From positions 89,671 through 153,670 of the forward strand of contig JAKEEU010000131.1 in the NCBI GenBank assembly GCA_022616415.1: 64,000 bases of DNA. The letters run 5' to 3'. The notes beneath the pieces were generated by a model. The model saw nothing but the letters and a program-made list of their open reading frames with translations. It ran no database searches and was not told where the DNA came from. The stretch is from Candidatus Zhuqueibacterota bacterium (GTDB lineage Bacteria; Zhuqueibacterota; Zhuqueibacteria; Zhuqueibacterales; Zhuqueibacteraceae). This document shows positions 25,719 through 34,635 of this stretch, piece by piece (positions within the stretch are counted from its first letter, which is position 1; the number at the start of each line of letters is the position of its first letter). The translations under genes were made by a program, and so were the position numbers.

Positions 25719-26666
25719 TTACGCCGACCAGTGCAACCCACCGAACGTTCCGGTCTTGTCGCCTTGAATCATGTTGATGTATGTTTGATTCATAGGCCCA
25801 CGCGCTTTCCAGCGTTGGAAAACTTGCTCCCACGTGATCGGCTCGTCGAGGAGCCAGCGTTTCGCTTGCGGATCGTACTGCACCGGAAATTCATACTCGA
25901 TGATATACTCTTTTTTTGCGTCGTCGTAATGCGCCGGCACTTTGAGTCCGCAGCTTTCGCAGAGCGGCACGGTGGCGCTCATCCACACCTGGCGAAGCTG
26001 GTCGTTGGTGAGGCCTTTCAATTTATATTCAAGCTGGTCTTGATGCTTTTTTAATTTATCCGGCAGGCCGAACCATTCGAGCGTCATTGGGAACATCCAA
26101 TCCACCGCGCGCTGCAAGGCTTCTTTGGCGGCGCCGCCGTGTTTGGAGAGACGTTTCATCCAACTCTCGCCGTGACGCAGGTGCAAAACTTCTTCGCGAT
26201 CGACTTTCGTCAACGCGCGCTGCCACGGGCCGTAGGAACAATTCTTGTGAACGTCCGCGAGCAGCGTGATGCCGGCGCGGTCGAAAAAGCCATTAGCCAC
26301 CACCATTTCGGCCCAATTCTCCAGCGGCTGATCGAAGCCATACGGATGCTTGAACTCGTGCGGCTCGCGGCCGTACATCAGCCATTGCTTGGAGACGCCG
26401 AGATCTTCGAGCAGGCGATACGCGATGTTGGCGTGGCCAAGCTCGTCTTGAATAATGGCGTAAACCGCCAGCCGGCTGTTGATGGTCGGCGCATCTTTGG
26501 AAGCAAAATAATACGCCGGCGCGCTCACCAGCTCGGTGTCGCCTTGCACGGTGAGAATGACTTCCAAAGCTTTTTTATAGCCCGGCGTCATGTCGTCTTC
26601 GGTTTCGACGATGAAGCCATTGGCAATTTTTTGGCGAAGCTCGGCATCTTTTTCTGGGGGAAGCAT
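25719..26666 (-). CDS. paaA: PaaA catalytic subunit of phenylacetyl-CoA epoxidase
   Basis: 315 residues, ATG 26666 with GGAGG site. Diiron ligands are in EDDMTPGYK/LILTVQGDTELVSAP region and the two ExxH motifs IQDELGHANIAY and REEVLHLRHGESWMKRL, as in PaaA. PaaA epoxidises the aromatic ring of phenylacetyl-CoA with O2 and electrons from PaaE. PaaE, PaaG, PaaZ and PaaK are not in this window, so the pathway must be completed elsewhere or the complex has a related substrate. Confidence 0.9.
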   Translation of the reverse strand: MLPPEKDAELRQKIANGFIVETEDDMTPGYKKALEVILTVQGDTELVSAPAYYFASKDAPTINSRLAVYAIIQDELGHANIAYRLLEDLGVSKQWLMYGREPHEFKHPYGFDQPLENWAEMVVANGFFDRAGITLLADVHKNCSYGPWQRALTKVDREEVLHLRHGESWMKRLSKHGGAAKEALQRAVDWMFPMTLEWFGLPDKLKKHQDQLEYKLKGLTNDQLRQVWMSATVPLCESCGLKVPAHYDDAKKEYIIEYEFPVQYDPQAKRWLLDEPITWEQVFQRWKARGPMNQTYINMIQGDKTGTFGGLHWSA

Positions 26667-26936
26667 CAAATCCTCCGTGGGTCGAAATGATTGTTTTGTG
26701 TTCGCCGGTTAGCCGGTTTGCCAGTTGGTCAACTATGCCCTTGGGTTAACGCGGGCGTGTGCGAGACAGAGTTTGATCGAAGACGGAGCGTTGAAACTGG
26801 CACAACATGAAATTCATGCCTCTGCCCCAGCAGTTCGCACCACGCAGAGTTAAGCACAATTTATCCGCTTGATTTAACTTTTTCGATTTCTTTTCCATCT
26901 CTTCAAATGCCAATCTGCCGGTATGAGATATAGTTT

Positions 26937-27419
26937 CTAATCTTTTGGCGGGGTCTTGTAAATAAAATCCAATTTGGCTTTTTCTTTGATCCAATCATCT
27001 AAATCATCGGCGTATGAAAAAGAGTAAATCATCCAATCATCCTTCGATTTGTAGTACTCAAATGCGAAGCGAATTGGTTGTCTCTCAAAAGCAACTAAAT
27101 AATCTATATGAACCAATCTACCCGCAAGGCTTTCTTCTGATAGTAATTCATGGCCTAAGTAAGGACCAACAAGATTGGGTAATCCAATGAATTGGCTCTT
27201 TACTTTCTGAATCTCGTCTGCTTTAGTTGAAAGCCATGGATTACCAGAGTATATATAATCAATAGCCCCTTGATATTCACCTACTTTGACTTTTGAAAAA
27301 AAACTCTCAACTCTCTTTTGGTAATCACTACTAGAACTGCTTTGAGAGTTGGCCAATAATGCAATACCGAAACTAGCCAGCACAACTAGCGCAACTAACA
27401 ATAGATATTTGGCATTCAT
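26937..27419 (-). CDS. hypothetical exported protein, AT-rich
   Basis: 160 residues with signal peptide (MNAKYLLLVALVVLASFGIALLA) and a following Ser-rich linker, then a soluble domain with KVKVGEYQGAIDYIYSGNPWL. Codons are clearly AT-richer than neighbours. Short repeats with the words CCGGTTAGCC / GGCTAACAGGCC occur on both sides (26707 and 27594) in opposite orientation. This suggests a mobile or acquired insertion. Family unknown. Confidence 0.6.
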   Translation of the reverse strand: MNAKYLLLVALVVLASFGIALLANSQSSSSSDYQKRVESFFSKVKVGEYQGAIDYIYSGNPWLSTKADEIQKVKSQFIGLPNLVGPYLGHELLSEESLAGRLVHIDYLVAFERQPIRFAFEYYKSKDDWMIYSFSYADDLDDWIKEKAKLDFIYKTPPKD

Positions 27420-27624
27420 GTTAGTACTCCATGAATTTGAAGTTTGTTGATTGACAAACCAAACTTTAGGTTCACTACCGTAACCCTTTTAGCGCATACA
27501 GGACCGATGGGAAGGCGCTTGCAGGACATGTGTTTCAATTTCACCACCGCACTTTAATTTTTCCTAACGTCTCGTGCGGCCTAACTGTTTTTTAACTGGC
27601 TAACAGGCCAACCAGCCAACGATT

Positions 27625-28794
27625 TTACGGAACGACAAAACTGACGGCGAAATTGATGAATCGCTGTCCGGCAAAATTTTGGGTAAAAAGATCGCCATCC
27701 ATGAAACTACCGGAAAAACGGAACTGCGAAAGCTCCACGCTGCCACCCACCGCCCAAAAGGCTTCGGAGTCCGGGCCCTCGATGTAAGCGGAATAATCTT
27801 TCCGAAAGGAAAAAGCGCCGAAACCCAAGTTGAAGTTGGGTGTGAGCTTGACGCTGCCACCACTATAGAACTGCCAACGCTCGATGGGGACGGCACTGTC
27901 AAAATCTTTGTATTCCGCATCCGCACTGAGACGGAGACGGCCAAATGTGTACGGTGTGGCGAGACCAAAGCGAATGGCCGCGGGGTCTTCATTGGAAAAT
28001 CGAGAAGTTATTAAAGATGTTGCCTTGAAAAAACCGCCGCGACTTGGGTCAGGGTCAATTCGAATTTCAAGCGGCGCATTGTCTTTGAAAGTTATATTGC
28101 CCGAAGCCTTGTATTTCGTTTGTGCCGCTACACCGATATGCCATTGCCTGATTTTTAGAATCGCGCCGAGCGAAAACCGTACCGCATCAGCATTACCTTC
28201 GCTGCGAATGCTGCTAATTTCATCCTGAATACTCGACCTCCGCCATTCCACGCCACCGCCGAAATAAAGCGGCTCACCCAATGAAGTCGCGATGGTCAAA
28301 CCAAGACTGGTTTGCTCGCGCGTCATTTCCGGCTCATAAACTTGGCCGGTGCCGTCCGGAGTGGTCTCGTCCACAAGTTCTATTCGCCCAAAATCCAAAT
28401 TGTAGTCCGTAGGCCGCGCGTAAAATATGCCCACCGAGAGTTTCCGCCATGGCTGCAAGGCAACACCCGCGAATTGCACGGGCTGAAATCCGGAAGTAAT
28501 ATCGATATTGAAAAAGCGAATGTACTCGGTGTTCGAAACCCAACCGGTTTCAACTACTGCGGTCAATCGCCCGGGCATCTGCGCCAAACCGGCGGGATTG
28601 AACAGCATCGCCGTGACGCTGCCGGTGTTGGCGACGAAGGCGCCGCCTTGCATGTAAGCTTCCGCACCGGGCCGATTGAGATGATAGGGCCAGGAAATTG
28701 TCGTTGCGCGTTGTCGAGCCTGTCGAGCAAGGCTAGATGGGGTTATGCTAAAAACTAAAGCGGCAATGATTAAGAAGCGAAGGAGTGCAGACAT
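27625..28794 (-). CDS. FadL/OMPP1/TodX-family outer-membrane transporter
   Basis: Signal peptide, then the family start GGAFVANTGSVTAMLFNPAGLAQMPG, followed by about 14 beta-strand-rich segments and a C-terminal aromatic-Val-Pro ending. FadL-type barrels carry hydrophobic molecules, such as fatty acids or aromatics, across the outer membrane. Its presence near the paa cluster is compatible with uptake of aromatics, but that is inference. Confidence 0.75.
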   Translation of the reverse strand: MSALLRFLIIAALVFSITPSSLARQARQRATTISWPYHLNRPGAEAYMQGGAFVANTGSVTAMLFNPAGLAQMPGRLTAVVETGWVSNTEYIRFFNIDITSGFQPVQFAGVALQPWRKLSVGIFYARPTDYNLDFGRIELVDETTPDGTGQVYEPEMTREQTSLGLTIATSLGEPLYFGGGVEWRRSSIQDEISSIRSEGNADAVRFSLGAILKIRQWHIGVAAQTKYKASGNITFKDNAPLEIRIDPDPSRGGFFKATSLITSRFSNEDPAAIRFGLATPYTFGRLRLSADAEYKDFDSAVPIERWQFYSGGSVKLTPNFNLGFGAFSFRKDYSAYIEGPDSEAFWAVGGSVELSQFRFSGSFMDGDLFTQNFAGQRFINFAVSFVVP

Positions 28795-28832
28795 TGTTCT
28801 TTGTTTTCAATCAGGTCACATGAGCAAAACTA

Positions 28833-28866
28833 CCCAGACGGGCCGTCTGGGCTACGCCCGTAGGGG
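28833..28866. repeat. palindrome CCCAGACGG..CCGTCTGGG plus CTACGCCCGTAGGGG
   Basis: Perfect hairpin at 28833-28851 followed at once by GGCTACGCCCGTAGGGG. The hairpin recurs at 42798-42816, and the second word recurs inverted at 42589-42605, so the two loci share a dispersed element. Confidence 0.7.
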
Positions 28867-28871
28867 TTACG

Positions 28872-29327
28872 TTAAAACGCGTCAAGCCGAAAAACGGCGA
28901 GATAAAAAATCACCAGCATCAGAACCGAAACGACTCTACTGATATTCAACTGCACGGATTTGGTTTTTTCGAGGGCGGCGGTATCGCCGGAAGCGCGCAG
29001 CGCGACGAGTCTTTTCATGCCGCGCAGTTGCATGTGCGCCAAAACTACCCAAATTAATACCAGTGTCATTTTTGCGTGAAGCCACGGCTCGGCAAATTTT
29101 CCCATCACGCCGGCGAGACCGAGGCCGAGCAGGAAAGCCACCAACACCCCGGGAAACGCGAGCGTGCGAAAGATCGCCAACGCCATTTTCTCGCTGGCTT
29201 CCGCCTCCGCAGCGCCGGCGCGGCGATATTTTGAAAGAATAAACAGTTGGGCTATAGCCCCGCTCACAGCCATCATCACCGCTAACAGATGCAGGACTTT
29301 CAACCAGTTGATCACAGCCATCGGCAT
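28872..29327 (-). CDS. CopD-like/DUF2269-type membrane protein
   Basis: 151 residues with four helices. First helix VINWLKVLHLLAVMMAVSGAIA carries the conserved His of CopD/HemJ-like proteins; a KMTLVLIWVVLAHMQLRG helix with His and a short basic loop follow. ATG 29327. May be a heme- or copper-related membrane protein; no closer assignment possible. Confidence 0.55.
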   Translation of the reverse strand: MPMAVINWLKVLHLLAVMMAVSGAIAQLFILSKYRRAGAAEAEASEKMALAIFRTLAFPGVLVAFLLGLGLAGVMGKFAEPWLHAKMTLVLIWVVLAHMQLRGMKRLVALRASGDTAALEKTKSVQLNISRVVSVLMLVIFYLAVFRLDAF

Positions 29328-29452
29328 AAAAATTCTCACTGGAAGAGTTCGTTGGTGAATGCTATTTATCAAAGATAGAAAGAAGAAGATGAAATGTCAA
29401 GAGGGAGAAAATTTTTCTTGATTTTAACCCGTGGGTACAGTATGCTTTAAGT

Positions 29453-29819
29453 ATGCCCGAACTCGAATTTGACATAACGCCTTATGTGCGCGGCTGGAAG
29501 AAACGCATGGCCGAATCGCAAGAGCGCATGGCCGCCAGAAAAAGAAACGCTTACGCCGAGGCGCAACGCATTGCGCAAGTTCTCAAGGAAAAATACGGCT
29601 GCGCGCGCGTCGTCGGCATTGGCTCAACCTTGTAACGATAAGGATTTTACCGAACACTCGGATATAGATTTGGTCGTTTTCGGCCTGCCGAAAGGAAAAT
29701 ATTTCTCGATTTCGTCGGAAATTGGCGACTTGACAACCTTTGAAGTCGACCTTATTCCGGCGGAAGGTGCAAGGCCATTTACCATGCAAATCGTTGCAGA
29801 AGAAGGGGTGGAACTATGA
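29453..29819 (+). pseudogene. nucleotidyltransferase gene broken by a single-base frameshift
   Basis: The first half (from ATG 29453) ends at TAA 29633 in GIGSTL; the second half is open in the next frame and carries NDKDFTEHSDIDLVVFG. Deleting one T at about 29633 joins them into an unbroken MNT-type nucleotidyltransferase of about 121 aa: a GS motif, then ten residues, then the DxD catalytic motif (SDIDL). It ends at TGA 29819 with an overlapping ATG 29816 that opens only a few codons, as if a HEPN-type partner was lost. The frameshift could be an assembly error or real decay. Confidence 0.7.
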
Positions 29820-29861
29820 AACAAAGAGTAGTGGCCAACCGTTGCAAGACTGGCCATAAAT

Positions 29862-31997
29862 TTACGGCAACACCACCACCTTTCTCACCGCCGTCCATTT
29901 CGAGGCGCCGCTGCTAACTTGCAACCGATAAAAATAAATCCCGCCTGCCACCAACTTGCCACTGGTGTCGCGGCCATTCCAGGTGACGCGATGCTCTCCC
30001 GCTAGAAATTTGTTGTCAACCAGCATCGCCACGCGTTCGCCAAGAAGATTGAAGATTTCCAAGCGCACTTCCGCAGCGCTCGGTAGCGCAAAACGGATCT
30101 CCGTTTCTCCATCGGCAAAAAACGGATTCGGATGATTCTGCGACAATTGAAATTGTCGGGGCACCTCACTATTATCGTCGCTGACCCCGGTGCGGGGCGA
30201 AATATCCGCCATCCGTCTGGGCAGCAACTGATAGCCATCCGTAAACGGCGCCGTAGAATCGAATTGATTGACGATGCCAATGATGTCGATTTTGCCAGTT
30301 GGCGTCGCCTGCCCGTCGATGTCGGTATCGCTGTCGATGCGCAGGTTGCACGGCCCGCTGCCGTCGTCGATGACGAGATTGCCGCTCGCTCCGGCGGGCG
30401 GAAAATTCCCCGAAACGATATTGGCGCCTAGAATTTTCACCAACAAACCTTCCAAACTCTCACCGTTGGCCGCAAGCTGACCGGTCGTTACTAATTGTGG
30501 GGTGATGGCCGGTTTCACGCTAATTCGCCGCACCGCATAAGGGATGATTTCAAGAGAACCATTAAATTGGGTGACGCCGCCGATGACTTCCATCTCAAAA
30601 GCGTTGGGCGGACCGATGAATGCCGCCACTGCTTTGGAAAAATCACCGCCGAAGATTGCCACGCCGCCGGTCGAATCTTGCAAGTAGCCGGGGCCTTCTT
30701 CACCAAAATGCGTGCCGGCGGTGGCAACGCCGCGCAATTTCACATTCGCCCAACCGAAACTCTGCGGCACGCCGTCACTAAAATTTTGCCGCAAGTTGCG
30801 AATCGTCATCGATCCCGGTTCCGCCGGGCTTGCTCCCGGACTATTCACCCAAATCGGACTCGTCCACAATAGATCCCCGTCTTCCTGCACGAGTTTGGCA
30901 AAATAATAATGGCTACCGGTGGAATTGGTGTCTTCCACAGTCCAATCGAAAGCCGGTGCGCCCAAATTTTTCCAGGCCAAAAGAAAGCCATTGCGGTAAA
31001 TCTGCGCCTGCCGAAAGCGCGTGCTGGTTGCCGGCGAAGCATGCGCCGAGAGACGCAACGTCACACGGTCATTGGCATCGTCAAAAACTTCTCCCATCCA
31101 ACGGCCGTCGGCGGTGAACTCGTCAAGATAAATTCGGTCGTTCGCCGGGTTGGTCTCAAACGCGTAAGTCCGGTGGGCGCGAATCGCCGCGAAAATTTTT
31201 GGCTTGGTCAGCGAGTCGGCCAGCACGCCGGTGAGGTAAATGTCGCCGTCCGTTGATCTGAGATCGCCGTAATTCGGGCCGTGGTTGTCTTGGTCGCCGA
31301 GGGCGCCCACGTGCCAGCCTTTTTGCAAAGCCGAAAGATAATAACGCTCGTAATTCGTCGAGCGCGTGCCGTTGATTACTTCCAGGCTCGTCATGAACGG
31401 ATCCGCCGCGGAATCGTAATTGAAATTGAGAAAATTGGAGTTGCCGTTTTCTATCGAGGGGTGATTGAATTGCCCGGAGACGCGGTTGTTGATGATGAAT
31501 TGGTACGCCATGTTGAGATTGTAGCGAATCTCGTCGTTGTCGAGTCCGTTGCCGGCAATCGTGGGCGCTTCAAAAATATTAATATGGCCATAGCCGGTGC
31601 CGCCAAGGCTACCGAGCTCTTGTCCGACGATGGCGACGAATTGGCTGTCGGGATCATCATAAGCAACCGCGGCAGCACGAATTTTTTCGTAGTTGACTTG
31701 CGGCAGGCCGTTGGTGTGATCGCTGATGGCGAGAAAATCGATTTTAGCGACGTGTTTAGCGTAAGCATAAGCTTGAGCGGGCATCTTCGATCCCGCTCTG
31801 GCATCCCAGGAAAGAGACGAGTGCGAGTGCATGTCGCCAAAATAAACCTGATACGTTTGCGCCGTCACCAAGCCCGGCAACGGCATCAAAATCAAAACCA
31901 GGATAAAGAGGTTGGCTTTGAGATTCTTGGGCTGGGCAGGCAGCAGCGAAGGTAAAAGGAAAAGAAAGAATGGCAACCGCAAAAATCGAGGTGACAT
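29862..31997 (-). CDS. DUF3604/PHP-domain metal-dependent protein with type A sorting domain
   Basis: Two hydrophobic stretches at the N-terminus (FFLFLLPSLLPAQ and LFILVLILMPLPGLVTAQ). Domain 1 (about residues 45-350) has the PHP signature: FGDMHSHSSLSWDA, LAISDHTNG, VGQELGS, GQFNHPSIE, HVGALGDQDNH, matching DUF3604/CehA-type metallohydrolases. Middle domains look like OB/Ig-like modules (residues about 400-600). C-terminal 95 residues: QNHPNPFFADGETEIRF...VYFYRLQ-type FlgD-like T9SS sorting domain ending in KVVVLP. ATG 31997 with AGGAGT site. Confidence 0.8.
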   Translation of the reverse strand: MSPRFLRLPFFLFLLPSLLPAQPKNLKANLFILVLILMPLPGLVTAQTYQVYFGDMHSHSSLSWDARAGSKMPAQAYAYAKHVAKIDFLAISDHTNGLPQVNYEKIRAAAVAYDDPDSQFVAIVGQELGSLGGTGYGHINIFEAPTIAGNGLDNDEIRYNLNMAYQFIINNRVSGQFNHPSIENGNSNFLNFNYDSAADPFMTSLEVINGTRSTNYERYYLSALQKGWHVGALGDQDNHGPNYGDLRSTDGDIYLTGVLADSLTKPKIFAAIRAHRTYAFETNPANDRIYLDEFTADGRWMGEVFDDANDRVTLRLSAHASPATSTRFRQAQIYRNGFLLAWKNLGAPAFDWTVEDTNSTGSHYYFAKLVQEDGDLLWTSPIWVNSPGASPAEPGSMTIRNLRQNFSDGVPQSFGWANVKLRGVATAGTHFGEEGPGYLQDSTGGVAIFGGDFSKAVAAFIGPPNAFEMEVIGGVTQFNGSLEIIPYAVRRISVKPAITPQLVTTGQLAANGESLEGLLVKILGANIVSGNFPPAGASGNLVIDDGSGPCNLRIDSDTDIDGQATPTGKIDIIGIVNQFDSTAPFTDGYQLLPRRMADISPRTGVSDDNSEVPRQFQLSQNHPNPFFADGETEIRFALPSAAEVRLEIFNLLGERVAMLVDNKFLAGEHRVTWNGRDTSGKLVAGGIYFYRLQVSSGASKWTAVRKVVVLP

Positions 31998-32062
31998 GAG
32001 TCGTGACTCCTGTAAAAATATTGAATGGCCTGGCCACAACGCGGACCAAACAAGGGTGCTTT

Positions 32063-32092
32063 AACCGCGAATATGCGCAAATTTACGCGAAA
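32063..32092. repeat. GCGAATATGCGCAAATTTACGCG element (copy 1)
   Basis: AACCGCGAATATGCGCAAAT followed by TTACGCGAAAG. A fuller palindromic copy lies at 37189-37243. Such word repeats occur widely in unrelated bacteria. Confidence 0.55.
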
Positions 32093-32253
32093 GCTTTTGA
32101 TGTAAATCGTGTTTTCTTTCATAAGCAAAACCGGTTATTCAACTTTGCCGCTGCATCATATCGGTCGAAAGGCGATTTGCAGCTTCCGCCCGCAATCAAC
32201 GGGGAAGCGCCGGCGTGCGGAAGCTCGGGGAGGGATTTCGTCAGCTTTTAAAT

Positions 32254-32415
32254 TTAGCTCTTTCCTTTTTCCTTTTTGCTTTTGCGCTTCAAATCCTGGC
32301 GATGCGCGCGTTCGTAGGTTTGGATGTCCACGAAACGGCCTTTGGCGTCGCGGACTGCGTAGAGCTTCTTTCCCGATACGCTACGGTGGGTGGTGCGTCT
32401 GCGTTTTGCTGCCAT
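32254..32415 (-). CDS. small basic conserved protein, 53 aa
   Basis: ATG 32415 with AAGGAGA site. The product is MAAKRRRTTHRSVSGKK, then LYAVRDAKGRFVDIQTYERAH and a Lys-rich tail, a stretch with the look of a conserved small protein (SGKKLYAVRD..GRF.DIQTY.RAH). Likely a nucleic-acid-binding or ribosome-associated protein; the family is not named with confidence. Confidence 0.6.
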   Translation of the reverse strand: MAAKRRRTTHRSVSGKKLYAVRDAKGRFVDIQTYERAHRQDLKRKSKKEKGKS

Positions 32416-32483
32416 GATCTTCTCCTTTCCGAGTTGGTTATGATGAGAGTTGCGGTATAACCGGCAAAGTTACCTGTAACATT

Positions 32484-32741
32484 TTATTCGTTGCGACTAA
32501 GCCGACCAGCCGCGACGCTTTTCTTTTCTCTTCGCAGTTCGTAACAGGCCATAGTTTTTTGCTTAATCGAATTTCTTCCCGCACTAAAGAGCAAATTCTT
32601 TTCAAATTCAGGCAGGGGCATTCCTTGCCGGCGCAGGCGCTCGATCTCCCCGAGCACGAAATTGTCGGTCATGCCGGCAATAAAGTCGGCGATCAGGCGG
32701 AGCTCCGTTTTGACGCAAATAGCGAACTGCGTATCTATTTT
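32484..32741 (-). pseudogene. C-terminal remnant resembling a dGTPase
   Basis: An open stretch without proper start reads VKTELRLIADFIAGMTDNF, close to the conserved 'D(Y/F)IAGMTD' end of deoxyguanosinetriphosphate triphosphohydrolases (HD family). The frame is closed upstream by a TAA at 32742-32744 and no HD-domain coding is seen around it. The last about 35 codons are of unclear origin. Degraded gene fragment. Confidence 0.45.
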
Positions 32742-32850
32742 TTATTCGGTTTGCTCATAATCAATTCAAAACTCGTTTGATCGTCATATCCCGTTTACCG
32801 ATTCCATGTGCTTCGTATCAGTGCGTGTAAAAACTTTGCTCCCATGCCAG

Positions 32851-33453
32851 TTACTCTGTGGAATCTTCAGAAATGCTCGCTTCAGAAAAAACTTCCGCCT
32901 CGAAGACAAAAATTTCAGTATTCGGATCTTTCCATCCCTCGGCAGGCAAGCCCGCCTTTTGGCAAACGTGTTCTAAAAAAGTCTCCACTCCAGCAGGCGA
33001 GGGTTCCCAGTTATAATGCAGCGCAACCTGCGGCAGCAGCAAGCCTTGATGATGGCCGAGGCGCACCATCACGCCGTGCTTGCCCGGCACAATCTCAGCC
33101 GGCGAAGCGATTTTACGCAGCGGCGACAAAACCGAAATCTCGATCTCAACCTGTGACAGTTCCTCGGCGCTCACCGGCTCGAAGCGTGGATCGCGCGACG
33201 CCGCCGAAATCGCCGTCTCCTGCAAGGCTTGCAAAAGCGCGTGCGACCCTTCGACGTAGCCGATGCAGCCGCGCAGCCGCTCACCAATGTGCAAACTGAC
33301 AAAGACACCGGCATGGAAATCGCTCAAAATTGGCGCCTCCGCCAGTGGCAGCGGCAGCTCGGCCAAATATGCCGCAATCGAATTACGCGCCAACAGCAAA
33401 AGGTCGCGCTTTTGCGCCTCGGAAAGCACAAAGCTTTTTTCTTCGGAAGACAT
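32851..33453 (-). CDS. amrA: AmmeMemoRadiSam system protein A (AMMECR1 domain)
   Basis: 200 residues; ATG 33453 with GGGGGAG site. AMMECR1 pattern: GVFVSLHIGERLRGCIGYVEG, ALLQALQETAISAASRDPRF, VEIEISVLSPLRKI, GVMVRLGHHQGLLLPQVA. AmmeMemoRadiSam proteins A and B are associated with a radical SAM enzyme, whose function is not settled. The system protein B gene lies next to it on the same strand. Confidence 0.9.
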   Translation of the reverse strand: MSSEEKSFVLSEAQKRDLLLLARNSIAAYLAELPLPLAEAPILSDFHAGVFVSLHIGERLRGCIGYVEGSHALLQALQETAISAASRDPRFEPVSAEELSQVEIEISVLSPLRKIASPAEIVPGKHGVMVRLGHHQGLLLPQVALHYNWEPSPAGVETFLEHVCQKAGLPAEGWKDPNTEIFVFEAEVFSEASISEDSTE

Positions 33454-33465
33454 CACTGTTTTCTC

Positions 33466-33528
33466 CCCCACGGATTGAAGAACCCCGCAGATGAAAACTT
33501 AATCAGCGGGAATCTTCAATCTGTGGGG
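33466..33528. repeat. inverted repeat (CCCCACGGATTGAAG/CTTCAATCTGTGGGG)
   Basis: Arms 33466-33480 and 33514-33528 plus an inner CCCCGCAGAT/ATCAGCGGG pair form a stem-loop between amrB and amrA. It is another of the dispersed word palindromes. Confidence 0.7.
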
Positions 33529-33588
33529 AAACTTTTTTTGTGTATGAAAAATTTTGCCGTTCAAAATCTCAACGCCATATTATCGGAG

Positions 33589-34476
33589 TTATTTGCCGGA
33601 AGACGTTCCGAGCGTAGCGGCAACATAGCCGACGACAGCGCTGCGATCGCCGCTGATGTCGCCGGAATTTTGATAACGCAAAATATCGACTGTATCGGCG
33701 CCGATCGTCCTGGCCGCAATCATCGCCGCCACCACCGGTCCTCCGCCGCACGCCTGGCAGACTTCTTCTTCCAGCGCGCCGTGCAAAGCCTCGGGATCGA
33801 AGGCGCGGAGATGCTCGATGAAACGCGCGTCAATTTCGACCGCGTCGTCGTAGGAATGATAATGTGAGAGATCCGAGCTGGCCAAAATCAAGAGAGGCGC
33901 CTCGCGGGCCAGCGCCGCCAAATGCTCTCCCAGCAGCTTGCACAACTCCCAATCCTGCTGCCCCATCACGACCGGCACGAGGCGAAACTGCGGCCAGATC
34001 ACTTGCAGAAACGGCAGTTCCACTTCCAACGCATGCTCGCGCAAGTGCCCGCGCCAATCCGCCATGATATACTCATCGGCAGCCACCAAGGCTTCGGCAA
34101 GTTCTTGAGCCACCGGCACCTCGCCGAGCGGCGTGCGATAAGCCTGGCCGGTGAAAACGGAAATATACGGGAAGGCTTCGCGATGGCTCGGCGCGATAAC
34201 GATGACGATGGGAGAAAATTGATCCGTTATTGGCGGTGGGACTGCGCCTGTGGGGTAACGAGCCTGCAGCGTCTTGAAAGTATACGCTGCTACCGGGCCG
34301 GAATACATGTATCCGGCGTGCGGGGCAATGGCGGCAACTATGGATTTGTTGGAATATTGTGGCGTCGCAGCTTCCAAGAGCGTCGTGACGTTGCGGCGCA
34401 ACTCGCCGGCGTCTTCGGGGTAAAACATTCCCGCCACTGCCGGCGCGCGAATATCTCCCGAGTGGATCGCACGCAT
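33589..34476 (-). CDS. amrB: AmmeMemoRadiSam system protein B (Memo-like)
   Basis: 295 residues matching the MEMO1/extradiol dioxygenase-like family: N-terminal RAPAVAGMFYPEDAGELRRNV, IAPHAGYMYSGPVAAYTFKTL with His, VIVIAPSHREAF, the HALEVELPFLQVIW His and DLSHYHSYDDAVEID. The metal-binding residues (three His/Cys-like positions) look conserved. Works with protein A; the radical SAM gene is not in the window. Confidence 0.9.
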   Translation of the reverse strand: MRAIHSGDIRAPAVAGMFYPEDAGELRRNVTTLLEAATPQYSNKSIVAAIAPHAGYMYSGPVAAYTFKTLQARYPTGAVPPPITDQFSPIVIVIAPSHREAFPYISVFTGQAYRTPLGEVPVAQELAEALVAADEYIMADWRGHLREHALEVELPFLQVIWPQFRLVPVVMGQQDWELCKLLGEHLAALAREAPLLILASSDLSHYHSYDDAVEIDARFIEHLRAFDPEALHGALEEEVCQACGGGPVVAAMIAARTIGADTVDILRYQNSGDISGDRSAVVGYVAATLGTSSGK

Positions 34477-34635
34477 GGGTTACTCACCTTACGTATTGAA
34501 CAATTTCCAAGTAGGGTTTGTCGAGCGTGTAGGCCATGGTTTCACCGTAACAACAAAAGACATCAACTCTCGCTGTAGGATAATGAAATTTTATTTCAAT
34601 GTCAACCAGAATTTTCTCGCGATTTCGATCCCTGC

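Noticed and set aside
26746..26994. 82-codon minus-strand ORF
   Set aside because: Overlaps the real gene at 26937-27419 and has no ribosome site or recognisable pattern.
33229..33867. 212-residue plus-strand ORF across amrA and amrB
   Set aside because: Runs antisense to both genes and through a palindrome; no family signature.
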